A stretch of 64,000 nt of DNA from Lactuca virosa (taxonomy: Eukaryota > Streptophyta > Magnoliopsida > Asterales > Asteraceae): contig CAKMRJ010005634.1 in the NCBI GenBank assembly GCA_928212115.1, forward strand, positions 180,881,255-180,945,254, written 5' to 3'. Position numbers and translations under genes: made by a program. How positions within the stretch are numbered: position 1 is the stretch's first letter; each line of letters starts with the position of its first letter. The notes beneath the pieces were generated by a model. That model saw nothing but the letters and a program-made list of their open reading frames with translations. It was not told the origin of the DNA and ran no database searches. Below, one piece after another: positions 31,385-42,521 of this stretch.

Positions 31385-32070
31385 AAGACCAGTAGCCTTC
31401 ATCACATTCAATTTCTTGTCAAGCCAAAACACACATGTTTTGTTCCAGTAGTTACGTCATCATCATCTCCAGACGAACAATACTCTTCCATATCCCTTGA
31501 TACAGTTGTAACAAAAGCCTTTTCACTTTCATCCAATTCTTGAGCTCGGCGTGCATAGTAAGCAGAGTCCTTGATCTTCGATTTTTATGGGACTTCAGCC
31601 AAGCAATCTTTAGCAAAGTGATTTGCATGTCTGCATTTGTGACACACAATCTTGGGTTTTTCAGTCTTCGGAAGTTGTGGAGGTTCCGAGGTGTGATTCT
31701 GAGTAGGAAGATTAGGCTTGTAGGTTGGTGGATTTTCGGAAGGTTTGTTGAATGGTTGATGATTATTTTGGTGAGGAGCCTAAAAATGATTGTTTTGGTG
31801 AGAATTTTGGAATCGATTGTTGTAAGGCTCGTTGAAAGGACGGTTATATTTCATGGATAGAGGAGCAAACTCTTGTTGAAAATGTCGTTCGGAGTCCATT
31901 TCACCAGGATTAAGAGTTTCCATACATTGAAAGTTAGAGTTTGTATGAACAGGAACAGTTGGAGGTGAGGGTTGAACAGGATTAGTGTACGGAACAACAA
32001 CGGTGGAAGGGTCCGAAATGGTTGGGTTAAAGAAGGTCCTCATGGAATGATTTTTACATTTCCTTTGCAT
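31385..32070 (-). pseudogene. gag: Element C gag, C-terminal half with zinc knuckle
   Basis: The first open piece (32070-31780) is Asn/Pro/Gln-rich (PTISDPSTVVVPYTNPVQ). After one stop the frame goes on to an intact CCHC knuckle, CHKCRHANHFAKDC, at about 31605-31648, then a stop and an acidic tail (ARRAQELDESEKAF, SSGDDDDVTTG). The usual Gag core of about 200 residues before the Asn/Pro-rich part is absent: only about 300 bp separate the piece from the 5' LTR. The element therefore lacks the main particle-forming domain. Confidence 0.65.
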
Positions 32071-32370
32071 TGAATGGCTGCATCAATGGATGCTTCTAAT
32101 ATGATCACTGGAAGGTCCTCATGGAAAGATTTTTACAACAGCGGTAAAAATCTTTCCATTCTAACTTTCCCAAGAGGGCAACCCATGCTATTTTCTATTT
32201 TGCATTGGCTACATTTGTTGAGTATTAGAAGAAGCCATTGAAGTTAAGATATCTTGAGCAAAAGTGGTATATAGAAGAACTTTTATCATGAACACAGAAA
32301 TGATCGAAATGCCAAGCTAATCTCGAATTAACTATAATATGATATTATGGATTCAAAGGACAACCACTCA
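32071..32370 (-). other. Short leader of element C with a direct repeat
   Basis: Non-coding on the sense strand. The sequence GAAGGTCCTCATGGAA(A/T)G occurs twice, at about 32033 and 32110, a direct repeat that could mark the deletion that removed the Gag core. Confidence 0.45.
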
Positions 32371-32383
32371 AGCTCTGATACCA
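32371..32383 (-). other. Primer binding site of element C
   Basis: The minus strand reads TGGTATCAGAGCT, the initiator-Met tRNA complement except for the last base, two bases from the LTR end. Confidence 0.85.
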
Positions 32384-32385
32384 AT

Positions 32386-33014
32386 TTTGAGAACAAGAGG
32401 ATCTGATGCGTAGGGACAAGCTTTGAGAACTCAAACCTTGAGTTAATGCTTAAGATCAATTTCTGCTACTAAGGAATGTTCCAGTCAAGTCTGAGTTAAT
32501 GCTTTCAACAAAGTATTCAAGATATAAATGAAGAGTGAATATAATTATCAAAGTAAATATAATAAATGAGGTACAAGAAGAATGTTTGAGAGAATAAATT
32601 GAAAGGTGAAGTAAACTAGAATATTACTATATATGTTTGAACAATCTGTCACTTGATTTATCATAGAAAGCTCCTTTAAATAGGAGAACATATTACATCG
32701 TACAAACCAAATACAAGCATAGGACCGGATAATAGAGATGTTTCTGAAACTCTGATTATCTAGGTTTGATAAAAGAGACTAAGTCCTATGACATATCAAA
32801 TCAAGTTAAATGAAAAATACAATTAATTCAGACAGACAAAAGTACATAACAACTCCGGAACATAGACTTTGTTCCGGACACGATCTTCACTCCTAAACAT
32901 TGAATGACTCGGGAACTGCTTCTGACTTCGGAAACACCATCTAACTTCGGAACTGGCTTACCACGGAACATACAAGGACAAAGTTTGCTAGAGGTTCACT
33001 TTCAGGTTCCAACA
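32386..33014 (-). mobile_element. 5' LTR of element C
   Basis: 629 bp, the partner of 20409-21057; it differs from it by a 20-nt deletion and scattered substitutions. Its inner end has TTT where the other copy has the canonical TGT. The outer end abuts TGGGC. Confidence 0.85.
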
Positions 33015-33145
33015 TGGGCTGATAGGGTTTCTGGAGGAAACCCTAATTCCTGCTTAAGGCTTAAGCAGCCCATGGACTCCTCCTTATGAGGCCTTGGAAG
33101 AAATCTATAGGGCCTCCCTATCGGATTTCATCCACTCCTAATTAA
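33015..33145 (-). mobile_element. 5' LTR of copia B, piece 2
   Basis: Continues the B LTR exactly where element C cut it (matches about 13629-13765) and begins with the duplicated TGGGC. It ends with ATTAA, where element D inserted. Confidence 0.85.
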
Positions 33146-33979
33146 TGTTGGATTAGGAGTCTAAGCCCATAACTATAATTGGTATGTACGTAATTTGATA
33201 TGTAGCATGGTCCTTTTAGATTGCCTTCACTCATGCAACTTGACAAGATGACTAGTCGAGAGAAAGAGTAGGATTTATTATATGAATAATAAATTGGTAC
33301 TCTGAACGATTTTATTAATATATTACAAGATTAATATATTATTTGGAAATCATATTATTAATTATTAATTAATCAAAAATTAATTTCATATTAATTTTGG
33401 GATTAAAGGAACTGATTAATAATGGAGGGGCTGTTTTGCAAAATCATTGATAGTTGCAAAATTGGGCTGATGGACTCCATAGAGTGGGATGAAAGAAATT
33501 TATGGGTAAGACCATAAGATTTCATCCAAGGGCTCTAAAGAGGAAATTCATGGGCTGCTTAAGCCCTAAGCAGGAATTAGGGTTTCCTCCAGAAACCCTA
33601 GCAACCCACAGCTATATAAGGAACCCTCCACTATGGGATTTTTGGCCTATGCAAGCATTCTAAGAGAAACCTAGCCACTTTGCTCATCTCTCCTACTCAT
33701 CCTTTGCATTGGGTGTTTGTGACTCCAGTAGAGGTGCAACACTTGGGGCACTAAGCTTTCAGAAGTCAAGATCAAGCAAGGATTGTTCTTGTTATTACAA
33801 TATAACAAGTGAGGTAATCTTCTAACCCTAGTTTATACATGAAAATTGAAATTGTATGCTAGTCTATAGGGTTATTGCTTTGGTGTTCATATTTGTATGT
33901 TCAATAGAGAAAAACTTAAATCCAAAAAAATTAGGGTTGCATGATCACATAGGAATGTAGATATGCTCAAAACCCATCA
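33146..33979 (+). mobile_element. 5' LTR of copia D
   Basis: 834 bp from TGTTGGATTAGGAG to CCCATCA, a full-length plus-strand version of the B and A LTRs, with TATA box GCTATATAAGG at 33611-33620. Confidence 0.88.
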
Positions 33980-33980
33980 G

Positions 33981-33993
33981 TGGTATCAAAGCC
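33981..33993 (+). other. Primer binding site of copia D
   Basis: TGGTATCAAAGCC, one base from the initiator-tRNA complement, one base after the LTR end. Confidence 0.85.
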
Positions 33994-34073
33994 TAGGATG
34001 TTTTTCAATTGAATTGATGCAAGAGTGAACTGTCCAAAGAATAAGAAAACGATTTTTTTATGTCTGGCAGCTG

Positions 34074-34130
34074 AACTCGACGAGTTCAATATAAAACTCG
34101 ACGAGTTGGGTGAACTCAACGATATGACTC
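34074..34130 (+). repeat. ACTCGACGAGT motif cluster of copia D
   Basis: Two clean copies (34074 and 34095) and degenerate ones (AACTCAACGA, GACTCGTCAG) about 85-140 bases after the primer site, matching the clusters in A and B. Confidence 0.7.
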
Positions 34131-34599
34131 GTCAGTTACCTAAAAATTCGATTTTCATATTTGATTTAGATTTGGATAATTACCATAACTCGTTTTATTT
34201 TTTAAAATCGATTTTTCTTATTGGTATAATCATATCCTTATCAAAATTAAAGAATTTGGTTAATTTTGGTTAATATAAGTTTATTTTGATTCAAAGATTT
34301 AACCTAGATTTTGAAAAGTTTCAAATTACACCCTTTTGGTTTTATAGTTTGAATTTGAAATTAAAAGTTTTAATTTTTTGAAATTTAAATGGTAAAACCC
34401 TAATATTTTTAATAGTATAAAAAATACACCCTCATGGATTTTATTAGATGATTAATTAAGTGTTTTAATTAAAAGACTATTAATAAATCCATAGATAGGT
34501 TTAAATTTAATTAAATTAAAAGGTTAATTTATTAAAAGATTAAACCACTTAGTATTTTAAATGTATAAAATATACCCTTATACTATATAAGAATAAAAG

Positions 34600-34605
<6 letters not shown>
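34131..34605 (+). other. AT-rich distal leader of copia D
   Basis: AT-rich sequence without supported ORFs, the homologue of 19385-19860 in B and 9651-10079 in A. Confidence 0.5.

Positions 34606-34642
<37 letters not shown>
34606..34642. repeat. (TA)n in the leader of copia D
   Basis: Short TA tract at the same leader position as the tract that hosts MITE 1 in copy A; no MITE is present here. Confidence 0.85.
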
Positions 34643-34646
<4 letters not shown>

Positions 34647-34846
34647 ATAAGTAAAAAAAAGTTAGTCTTACCGTTAGTAGGCCTCATTCACGAAACTGAT
34701 CTATAAGGGGTGTTTAAGGAAGAGTCTTGTAAAATGACCTTCATTAGGTATCCAATCTTACCCACCGCACTCTTGACTACTGGAGGGTTGTTAGCCGAAT
34801 GAGTTTGATAGAACATTAAATCTCATGAAAAGTATAATGAAAATAC

Positions 34847-35205
34847 AAAGTAACTAAGATTTGGGAATTTATAAAACATTTAGTTACTTTAGGAAAAATG
34901 TGAATTTGATGCTAATCAATGAAATTGCACATTTCACCTTATTAGTCAGTTAGTGGAGCGTGTATGGTTCACCAGCACACTAATGTGGACTAATGAAGGA
35001 TGGCAATGGGTAGCTCGTAAATTATCATAGATCGACGGAGCGTGTGTGGTTAACCGACACATTGATTAGGTGATAAAGAACATCAATAGTACCAAGATAA
35101 TTTGCATGGTAATTTACACATTGTCTCTGATCCTCGGTATCCCGGACACAAACTTGAAGAGCATAATCGAGATTAAAAATGCTATTGAAAAGTTCAATGA
35201 ATCTC
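34847..35205 (+). other. Hairpin array in the leader of copia D
   Basis: In sense orientation the order is H3 34847-34890 (AAAGTAACTAA/TTAGTTACTTT), H2 34950-34983 (TTAGTG/CACTAA, loop palindrome damaged to GGTTCACC), H1 35031-35066 (ATCGACG/CATTGAT with a G-U pair and one mismatch, intact GGTTAACC) and H0 35169-35205. Confidence 0.6.
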
Positions 35206-35424
35206 AAAAGATCTAGGAATTTCATCCAAAACCTAATTCATTAAAATTTTGTTTTCGTGGTGGAATTGGTAAATCGTCATTTACCTACCTTCAAATAATT
35301 TGCAATTGGATTACGACACCACTCTTTTGAATTGTAAGTTATTGTGTTGGGTTCTAGCCTTATTATTTCATTTGGGTGTTATATTAAGGATTAAATCAAC
35401 TAACTTGAATTTTCTCCCTTGTAG

Positions 35425-36141
35425 ATGTCTAGTTTTGACAACTATGGTCTTCCTCATCCTTTTGGAAAAGGCTTTCCATCTGAAGATGATCTTCCACGTG
35501 TCGATCAAGGTGAAAGGTCATTCCCTTCTTCGTGTATTGGTGGTACTGGAAATCATACTTCTCTTCCTCCGCCTCCTCCAGTGATTCTCCCTGACCCACG
35601 TTTTCTTCGACTTGAAAAGTTCTAGATCACGCAAGCCCTATTGGCATGCAAGCATCGAGATGGAATTCATGTATGCACACACGTTCTAAGGAAGTTGACT
35701 GTTGACTTGGTTCTTCAATCACTTTCTAAGTTGTATAGTCAGTTTGTTAAGGACTACTATATGATAGACCACAACGTGACCCTTATTGATCTGACATATT
35801 TGCTAATTGCCGCTGAATCAACAATGATTTGGCGCACTGGTAAAGCAAAATTGATTGGAAGATCTACTTCCTAAATTTCCATGGACATAAGCAATAACAA
35901 CGATGATAGTCCAGAAATAATTTCTTCTCCTATGGGAGATAAATTAGCCAAAGTCAAAAAGTTTGACCTTAAGAGAAAGGCCAGTTCTGAGATAGTTCCA
36001 TGTGCAAATGCTAAAGAGTCCACCTGTTTCTATTGTCAATCGAAGGGGCATTGGAAGCGAAGCTGCTCTGACTACTTGAGAGATCTAAGAGATGGTAAAG
36101 TCAAATTGTATGACTCTACTTCAGGTACATCCACTATCTAA
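35425..36141 (+). pseudogene. gag: Copia D gag with two in-frame stops
   Basis: Open pieces 35425-35625, 35641-35874 and 35881-36141. It starts MSSFDNYGLPHPFGKGFPSED like B, then a Pro-rich stretch. A stop at 35623-35625 (TAG) is followed by TQALLACKHRDG and the AHVL-like region; about 20 residues of the KMKLHIERLG segment seen in B are missing. A second stop (TAA) lies at 35872-35874. The knuckle CFYCQSKGHWKRSC (about 36025-36066) is a complete CCHC motif, better preserved than in A or B. The protein ends at 36141 with a TSGTSTI tail. Confidence 0.75.
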
Positions 36142-39100
36142 CTCTATTAAGTTCCTATTTATAGATTCTTATTACATGATGTAAAGTTACATTTTGATGT
36201 TTTGCAGAATCAAAGAGAAAGAAGGAAGCTTAAAAGAAGAGTAAGTTGAGTCTGATCGTGAAGAGATGGATTTAGGTCACATGGTTCGATGATCGGATTT
36301 TTGAGCTCCTACTTAATTAGGAGTTATGATAGATTGCTTAGGAATATTTAGAAACATAGTTTTCATATGTATTTGCATTGTAAGGACAAGTTTTCCGCAT
36401 TTTATCAATAAAATAAAATTTGATTTTATCTTATTTTTCGTTTCCTTGCAATGACATTTGTGGAAATTGGTGTTTATATATTATTAGCAATGTTGAAAAA
36501 CTGATTTGATTCTTAGTTATATCGCTTGTGGTAGTGTCATAATTTACCAAGTGAGGAAGGATTCTCATCACCCAAGTTTCAATTGGACAGAAACTTGGAA
36601 TCATGCGATTTGAATTGTGTGATGTATGAGAATCTTGATCTTTGGAAAATTAAGACTAATTCCTTGTTCGCATGTATATGTGAGTCAAGTTAAAGACTAA
36701 AGGATCTAGTACACATTGATATGGACTAGTCAGATCCACCACAAAGGACGATAAAAGTATATTCATCATGATTTACTACTGAACATGATTTACTATTGGT
36801 TCAGTAAATATGGTTATACTTACAAGATTAAGTGTAATTCTGAATCCTTGAAAAAGTTTCAAAGTATAGCAGAATGAATAAGAAGAATCAATTAGGCTGA
36901 ATGATAAAATTTTCTCCAATCTGAAAGGAAAGGAGAGTACTTTAGTATAGTGTTTTATGATCATCCTAATGATTGTGGAGCCATGTCACAATTGATCCTC
37001 TAAGGACACCGTAGTGCATTTATATGACTAAGAAGAGGAATCGAGAATTGTTGAAATGGTTAAATCAAAAGGATGAGTCATACTTCATTCCAAAATCGAG
37101 TCTTAGAGTCATACTCTAGTTACTCCAAGTTGTATATTGAGTAACATGTTTTAAGTAGGTTTATAACGCTTCATGAAATGTGGAGTAGAAATGTTTTCTT
37201 ACTCTTGCACATTTGAAATTGGTAGTTGTGATGTTTTAGTTAAAACAAAGACCAACAAAGACCAATTATATGAAGTGTTTTCTTGATAAGAACTCACACT
37301 CACTCTTGAATATTTGTTTGTCAAGTAATGTTCATTGACAAAGAATCTTATATGTCAAGAGGTCAGTGGGAGTGTAAATGGTCTTGAATAGTTTCAGGAA
37401 CTAATCAAGAATAAACCTTTTAGTTATCGCTAGCACACGACCTAAGGTTGATAACCTATCTTGTTGACATATTCTTGTTTCTGTGCCCATTCCAGTTAAG
37501 TTGAGTATGCATGTGAGTTCTATGAGTTCTCATTTAATTGCATAAGACAAAGCACCTTAATCAATGAAAGTTCATTGATCTATATGGGTGAGATGCTCAA
37601 TAACTTGGAAGTACTAGTAGGCCTCTTATGCTACCAGATGACAAGAAATTAAGATTAAGCAATCTCAGTCCATATGAGTTTGGAGTTGTCATAAACGTTG
37701 TCTTTATGATAGTGGTTAGAAATGACAAATTCACATTAATAGGAACACATACACCATAAAATCTAAGTGAGAAAAGGTTTCTCTCTACTTCATGAAAATG
37801 ATTGTGAGGAAACACTTTTACTAGTAGTTTTTAAAGGATTAGAGTTAGAAGTTTTGACAATTGTGTTCTCAAATTCGAGTATGATTACGGCATCCCTCTT
37901 CATAGTTCGAATTGTGAGTAATGGAAAATAGTTTGAACATTCAAGACTTACTACTATAAGTTCTGAAATGGTTTAGACACGCACATAAGCTATCTAATGA
38001 AAGGTGTATGAGCATGAGAAGTCTAGGTAAAGACTTATCAAGCACCACACATTAGAAATCTGAACTTTGGTAAGAAAGTCAATAGGTATTGATTTCTAGA
38101 AGTCCAGCTGAATTCTGGGCACATGTCAAAGCTAGTGGGAGCATAATTGTTATGTTAAGGTGTTGCAAGTTAGCAATACTATTCATAGGAAGCAAGTTCT
38201 GAATTTGCAAAGTTGCAGAATTTGGAAATTGTTTTGCAATAGTAAGGTTTAAGGGAGAGGACATTTATACTTCATTTCGAATCTAAAAGCTTAGATTGAA
38301 ATTTTAATGGAATTTACTCATGAACATATATGAAGATCATGTTGAAATGATTCAACATAGGAAATTCTATATAAGAAAATATTGTAGCAAATGACTGATA
38401 AAGTATCATGCCTTTATGTAAGACATTATGAATCGAATCCCATATGCTTTAGATATAGGATTGATCACATATACTATAATATTCACTTGTTTTGATTTTC
38501 TAAATATCTGTGGCATTAAGAGGGAAAAAGGTTCAGAACTTGATGTGACTAAACAACTGTCAAGGACAATCTAAGATTCACCGAAGATTTGTTGCTTGTG
38601 GACAGTTGGAAGTATAGTATAATTTTGGAAGGATCATATTGACATGTTCTGAGAAGAGGTAACTCTGCTCAGAATTGATAGTCATATGGGAATATAGAAA
38701 TGTTTGCATTATGGGTGTTGGATATTGAGAATTTATGTGTGAGTTAGAAACTTTTATGCAAGAAGGATGTTCAAAGGAATGTACTTTGAATGTGAGACTT
38801 CATCTCCATGGAATTGTTTTGTAGCCAATCTCCAATGGAATGTTTTGTAATATTATTGACCAAGTCTCTGTTAATTTGGTGCCTAGACATTAAAAAAGGA
38901 TCATAGCATGTAAGCTTAGACTCTGACAGATTCTAGTAGTGGCAAGAATTTCGTATTCTTAGATTTGTGATAAGGATTTGGAATTGTGAAATGAGCATCA
39001 TTGGAAATGTGTTCAATTAATATGTTTCACAAAGAAAGGACCATAAATAAATACAGTGTGCGTTCTTGGAGAATGTCATGACTATTGTTTTAATTTAAAT

Positions 39101-39974
39101 ATTAAGTTGATTAGTTGAAACATTATATAATGAATAAGGTCTAATTAATATAGTGATTAAATAATAAGTGATTTATTTATATTCAAAAGTTTTGAGACCA
39201 TATTGGATTAGGTTATTCTTGTGTTTGTTTTCGCATGTTTTACTTCCCGAATAAAAGGATTATACAAACATCCACAGTCGATCATGCTTTGGAAGTAAGT
39301 AATGATGTAAGATTGTTATGAATCTGACTGTAGATTCTCTAAATGCTTAGACATAGCAAATGTTTGATGCAGTGTTCATGAGTACTCATGAAATAGGATT
39401 TGAGTATTGGATTAAACCCACGCTCATTTGAATCACTTCATAGAATTTGTCACGAGTGATTGTGAGACGATAATATCTTATATTCTTGAAACGGAGACAT
39501 ATAGTTGTTGTTTACAAGTCGTTTGTACATTGATAATACGTAAACGCATCAGTAACTTAATGTTATAAAACGTATTGTTGTGTGTGATTTGATGAGTAAA
39601 TAGTACAAGCATATGAGTCGATGTTTATCTGTGCCTTTTACCCTAAATGGGATAAAAGTGATATATGTGGGCCCCTCGAAGATTTAGTGATGACACCCTA
39701 AGCGCTTGTCCAAGCCTGGACTAAGTTGATGTGTTCAATTGTAGTATGTTGTCAGTCGTCATAAATCGGAAATCGGGAAACAAACCTAGGACAAAGAGAA
39801 TGATTATAATCCATATCCCGTGTCCATACGATATCTTGTAAAACGGAGGAATATTTGATCACTTATCTAAAGAACACGTTACTGATAAGAACAGAGTTCC
39901 ACAACGGCTTTTGAAAGCTACGGTTGCTAGTCAAATTTTGAGGTCATACTTGCAATAATAGTTATTAGACTTAT
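36142..39974 (+). pseudogene. pol: Decayed pol region of copia D
   Basis: No long ORF. A segment at 36830-37040 still reads as integrase: YGYTYKIKCNSESLKKFQSI, GEYFSIVFYDH, CGAMSQL, then PLRTP-stop and KRNRELL in shifting frames. Around 36988-37013 the same 1-nt deletion as in B and G is present. Later RT-like traces are very weak. 36170-36620 does not resemble protease. An AATAAAATAAAA run lies at 36408-36420. Confidence 0.55.
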
Positions 39975-39987
39975 CCAAGTGGGAGAC
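39975..39987 (+). other. Polypurine tract of copia D
   Basis: CCAAGTGGGAGAC directly before the 3' LTR start TGTTAGATTAGG. Confidence 0.8.
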
Positions 39988-40318
39988 TGTTAGATTAGGT
40001 GTCTAAGCACATAACTATAATTGGTATGTACTTGGTTTGATATGTAGCATGGTCCTTTTGGGTTGTCTTCACTCATGCAAAGTGACAGGATGACTAGTGG
40101 AGAGAAAGAGTAGGATTTATTATATGAATAATAAATTGGTACTCAGAATGATTTTATTAATATATTACAAGATTAATATATTATTTAGAAATCATATTAT
40201 TAATTTGTAATTAATCAGAAATTAATTTCATATTAATTTTGGGATTAAAGGAACTGATTAATAATGAAGGGACTGTTTTGCAAAATCATTGATAGTTGCA
40301 AAACTAGGCTGATGGACT
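39988..40318 (+). mobile_element. Truncated 3' LTR of copia D
   Basis: Matches the first 330 bp of the 5' LTR up to GCTGATGGACTC, then switches to the B LTR in reverse orientation. The junction lies in a shared CTCTCT run. Confidence 0.82.
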
Positions 40319-40436
40319 CTCTCTCCACTTGTCATCCTGTCAAGTTGTATGAGTGAAGGCAACCCAAAAAGATGATGCTACTATCAAAACAAGTACATAT
40401 CAATTATAGTTATGAGCTTAGATACCTAATCCAACA
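40319..40436 (-). mobile_element. 5' LTR of copia B, piece 3 (outer end)
   Basis: Matches about 13974-14095 of the 3' LTR (CTCTCTCCACTTGTCATCC to CTAATCCAACA) and is followed by GTTGG. About 210 bp of the B LTR between piece 2 and this piece are missing. Confidence 0.85.
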
Positions 40437-40441
40437 GTTGG
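40437..40441. repeat. Right target site duplication GTTGG of copia B
   Basis: Identical to 13254-13258; closes the composite element. Confidence 0.85.
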
Positions 40442-40580
40442 TGGAACCAAACGGCATCAACCCAGCGGTATAATATATTGTCCTCACTTCTTGATGCCAA
40501 AAGTTCAAGTCCCGTATGATACATATGTAAATTTAGAAATAGTTTAGGATTAATTATATTTACCGTTTCAAAAAAATGAT
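40442..40580 (+). mobile_element. Possible tRNA-derived SINE remnant
   Basis: The stretch has an A-box-like ACCCAGCGGT near 40458, then a B-box-like AGTTCAAGTCCC near 40503. It ends in TTTACCGTTTCAAAAAAA, an arrangement seen in tRNA-derived plant SINEs. No target duplication was confirmed. It may only be a fragment. Confidence 0.35.
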
Positions 40581-41099
40581 GTCGTTGCAGAAAGAGGATG
40601 TTGAAGGACTATAATAATAATACTAATGTTATTTTACAAATATAAATGACCATATAGGTAATGGTTACAAACCATAAAGACCAAAGGTGCACACTTTTGA
40701 GAGTTGTCATTATCTTACGAGTTATTGCAAACCTCAAAAACCAATCATATTCTTTTGTCTAAAATTTAATAATATTTTTGTAGAACAAAAAGAACATACT
40801 CACACTCTATTTATATTTATAGCAATTTAAATTCCTTGTATTCATTTCAAGACAAAATTGTTATATTCTACAAAATACTTTTGAGGTTTGTGATTTAAAG
40901 TGGTATGATAGAAAATATCATCTTTACCTAATCATCCTCCACTTTATTAGAAATTGAAATAAAATAATAATAAGAAAAATAGTAAACAATGTTATTCCCT
41001 CTTTAATTTTATGCATTCATCATGCGTGACATTAGCAAGTCCAAACCCACCAATTCTTTCCAAATTACATTTTTTAATCTAGTATAAACTAATAAAAAG

Positions 41100-41106
<7 letters not shown>
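40581..41106. other. Unassigned AT-rich DNA
   Basis: I see no ORF, no inverted repeat and no LTR end here. Confidence 0.4.

Positions 41107-41161
<55 letters not shown>
41107..41161. repeat. (TA)n microsatellite
   Basis: About 55 bases of uninterrupted TA dinucleotides. Confidence 0.9.
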
Positions 41162-41164
<3 letters not shown>

Positions 41165-42422
41165 TCGTTATCCCCATTATTGGGGGTTGGAATATTGGTT
41201 ATTTTACAATTGATTACTAAGAAGTAATTCGTTATTAAAACAATAATTTTACACAGTCTGAGGATCATTATCGAATATTTAGATTGTTTGGTGGAAAATA
41301 TTTTTATTATCGATCACACAAAATCTGTTGAAGATAATTTTATGTTGTAGTTGATTTAAATTAATTAATTAGGGCATATTTTTTATTATGTGGTTTTATT
41401 TATATTATTTGGTTTTATTTGTTTAAAGTATTTGAATAGGGAATTTGGATCTATCCAACTAATCAACGTTGGTTGGAATTTGGATTTTTCCAACTACTCG
41501 CTTTACCATAGGTCCACACTCAAGGGCCATCTTTACAAGTGAAAATATGTTTTAGAATAATGGGATAACACATAAATATGTTGCTGAAAGGAAACTTTTA
41601 AAGTAGATTATTCTATTATAATACTGTCAAACAATAATGATCTTACTACAAGTATATGTTGGTAATTTTTTGAATTGGATCGGATAACATTCATGAAAGC
41701 GACATTGTTCGGATCATTCCAAAATATGTCTCCCATACAGTCCTCCAATGACCAGGTTGGAAATATACATGAAGAAGATACCTACCATACGAAAGAGCGA
41801 ACTACACAAGTGCCATTTGGTTGTTTCTTTTTGTCTCTAGAAGCTGTTAGAAGCTTTTGTTAGCCTAGTATCAATGTTATTCTACGCAGACAACTCAATT
41901 TAGAATTGGCCTTGTTATTTGAAATTGATTAAAAAGAAAAAAACCTTTAGTTTAAATTTTTTATGTGGCCGAAATATGCTAATGTAAACTTTTCATAGTT
42001 AGAAGTCAAGGAAAATAAAAACTAAGAAAACATTCATGTATAGTTAGAGCATCTTCACTTGTTCTTGACTTATTTTTTCTTATTAATTTGTGAATTAGTA
42101 TCTCAATCTTCTTCAACCACTTACTTGTTTATCATGGCATTACATTTTATTCCCTATTATTATTAGGATTTTCATTCCATCTACTTAATCGTATTTTATA
42201 GACTAAATTTCAGAAATGGTCCCGTGTGGTTTGTCGAAGATTGAAGTTTTAGTCCAAGTTTTAATTTGTATCAATTTATTCCATGTGGTTTCAAAATTTT
42301 CAATGTTACTCCACCCATGAGATGGAGCCTAAATTAATCCGCTAAGTTATTGCTCCTGACTTGCAATATGAGGGAAATTTGATCCTAAAAATAACTCTCT
42401 CTCTCTCTCTCTCCTAATATAT

Positions 42423-42425
<3 letters not shown>
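41162..42425. other. Unassigned DNA with one repeat-like segment
   Basis: A 62-codon frame at 41675-41863 has no recognisable domain. The part 42203-42390 (GGTCCCGTGTGGTTTG, CCATGTGGTTTCAAAATT) resembles a dispersed plant repeat I have seen in many genomes but cannot classify. A short CT run lies at 42393-42413. Confidence 0.35.
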
Positions 42426-42473
<48 letters not shown>

Positions 42474-42521
42474 ATATATATATATATATATATATATCTA
42501 TATATATATAGATATATATAT
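42426..42521. repeat. (TA)n microsatellite left of MITE 2
   Basis: TA tract of about 95 bases with scattered C and G interruptions. Confidence 0.85.

Larger units (their letters stand above)
20409..33014 (-). mobile_element. SIRE-like copia element C with extra post-pol ORF region
   Basis: 12.6-kb minus-strand element with LTRs at 20409-21057 and 32386-33014, bounded by TGGGC target duplications (20404-20408, 33015-33019). Order from 5' is LTR, primer site, truncated gag, long coiled-coil/low-complexity Gag-linker, protease, integrase, RT-RNase H, spacer, a 4-kb extra coding region, polypurine tract and LTR. The pol motifs and the post-pol coding region fit the SIRE/Maximus lineage. Stops and frameshifts occur throughout, so it is not autonomous now. 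Confidence 0.88.
33146..40318 (+). mobile_element. Copia element D, same family as B, opposite orientation
   Basis: Plus-strand element with 5' LTR 33146-33979, primer site, leader, gag in three open pieces, decayed pol, polypurine tract and a truncated 3' LTR (39988-about 40318). It is inserted in the 5' LTR of B. The 3' LTR lacks about 500 bp and is fused to the outer end of the B LTR in opposite orientation, so a deletion removed both ends. Confidence 0.85.
13259..40436 (-). mobile_element. Copia element B, split by insertions C and D
   Basis: Minus-strand element of the A/B/D/G family. Its 3' LTR is 13259-14095, interior 14096-20035, and its 5' LTR survives in three pieces (20036-20408, 33015-33145, about 40319-40436) separated by element C and element D. 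Matching GTTGG target duplications at both extreme ends prove that it is one element. Gag is partly open; pol is decayed and lacks recognisable protease. Net length without insertions is about 7.4 kb. Confidence 0.88.

Noticed and set aside
41675..41863. 62-codon frame as a possible host gene exon
   Set aside because: No splice context, domain or codon bias that I can defend.
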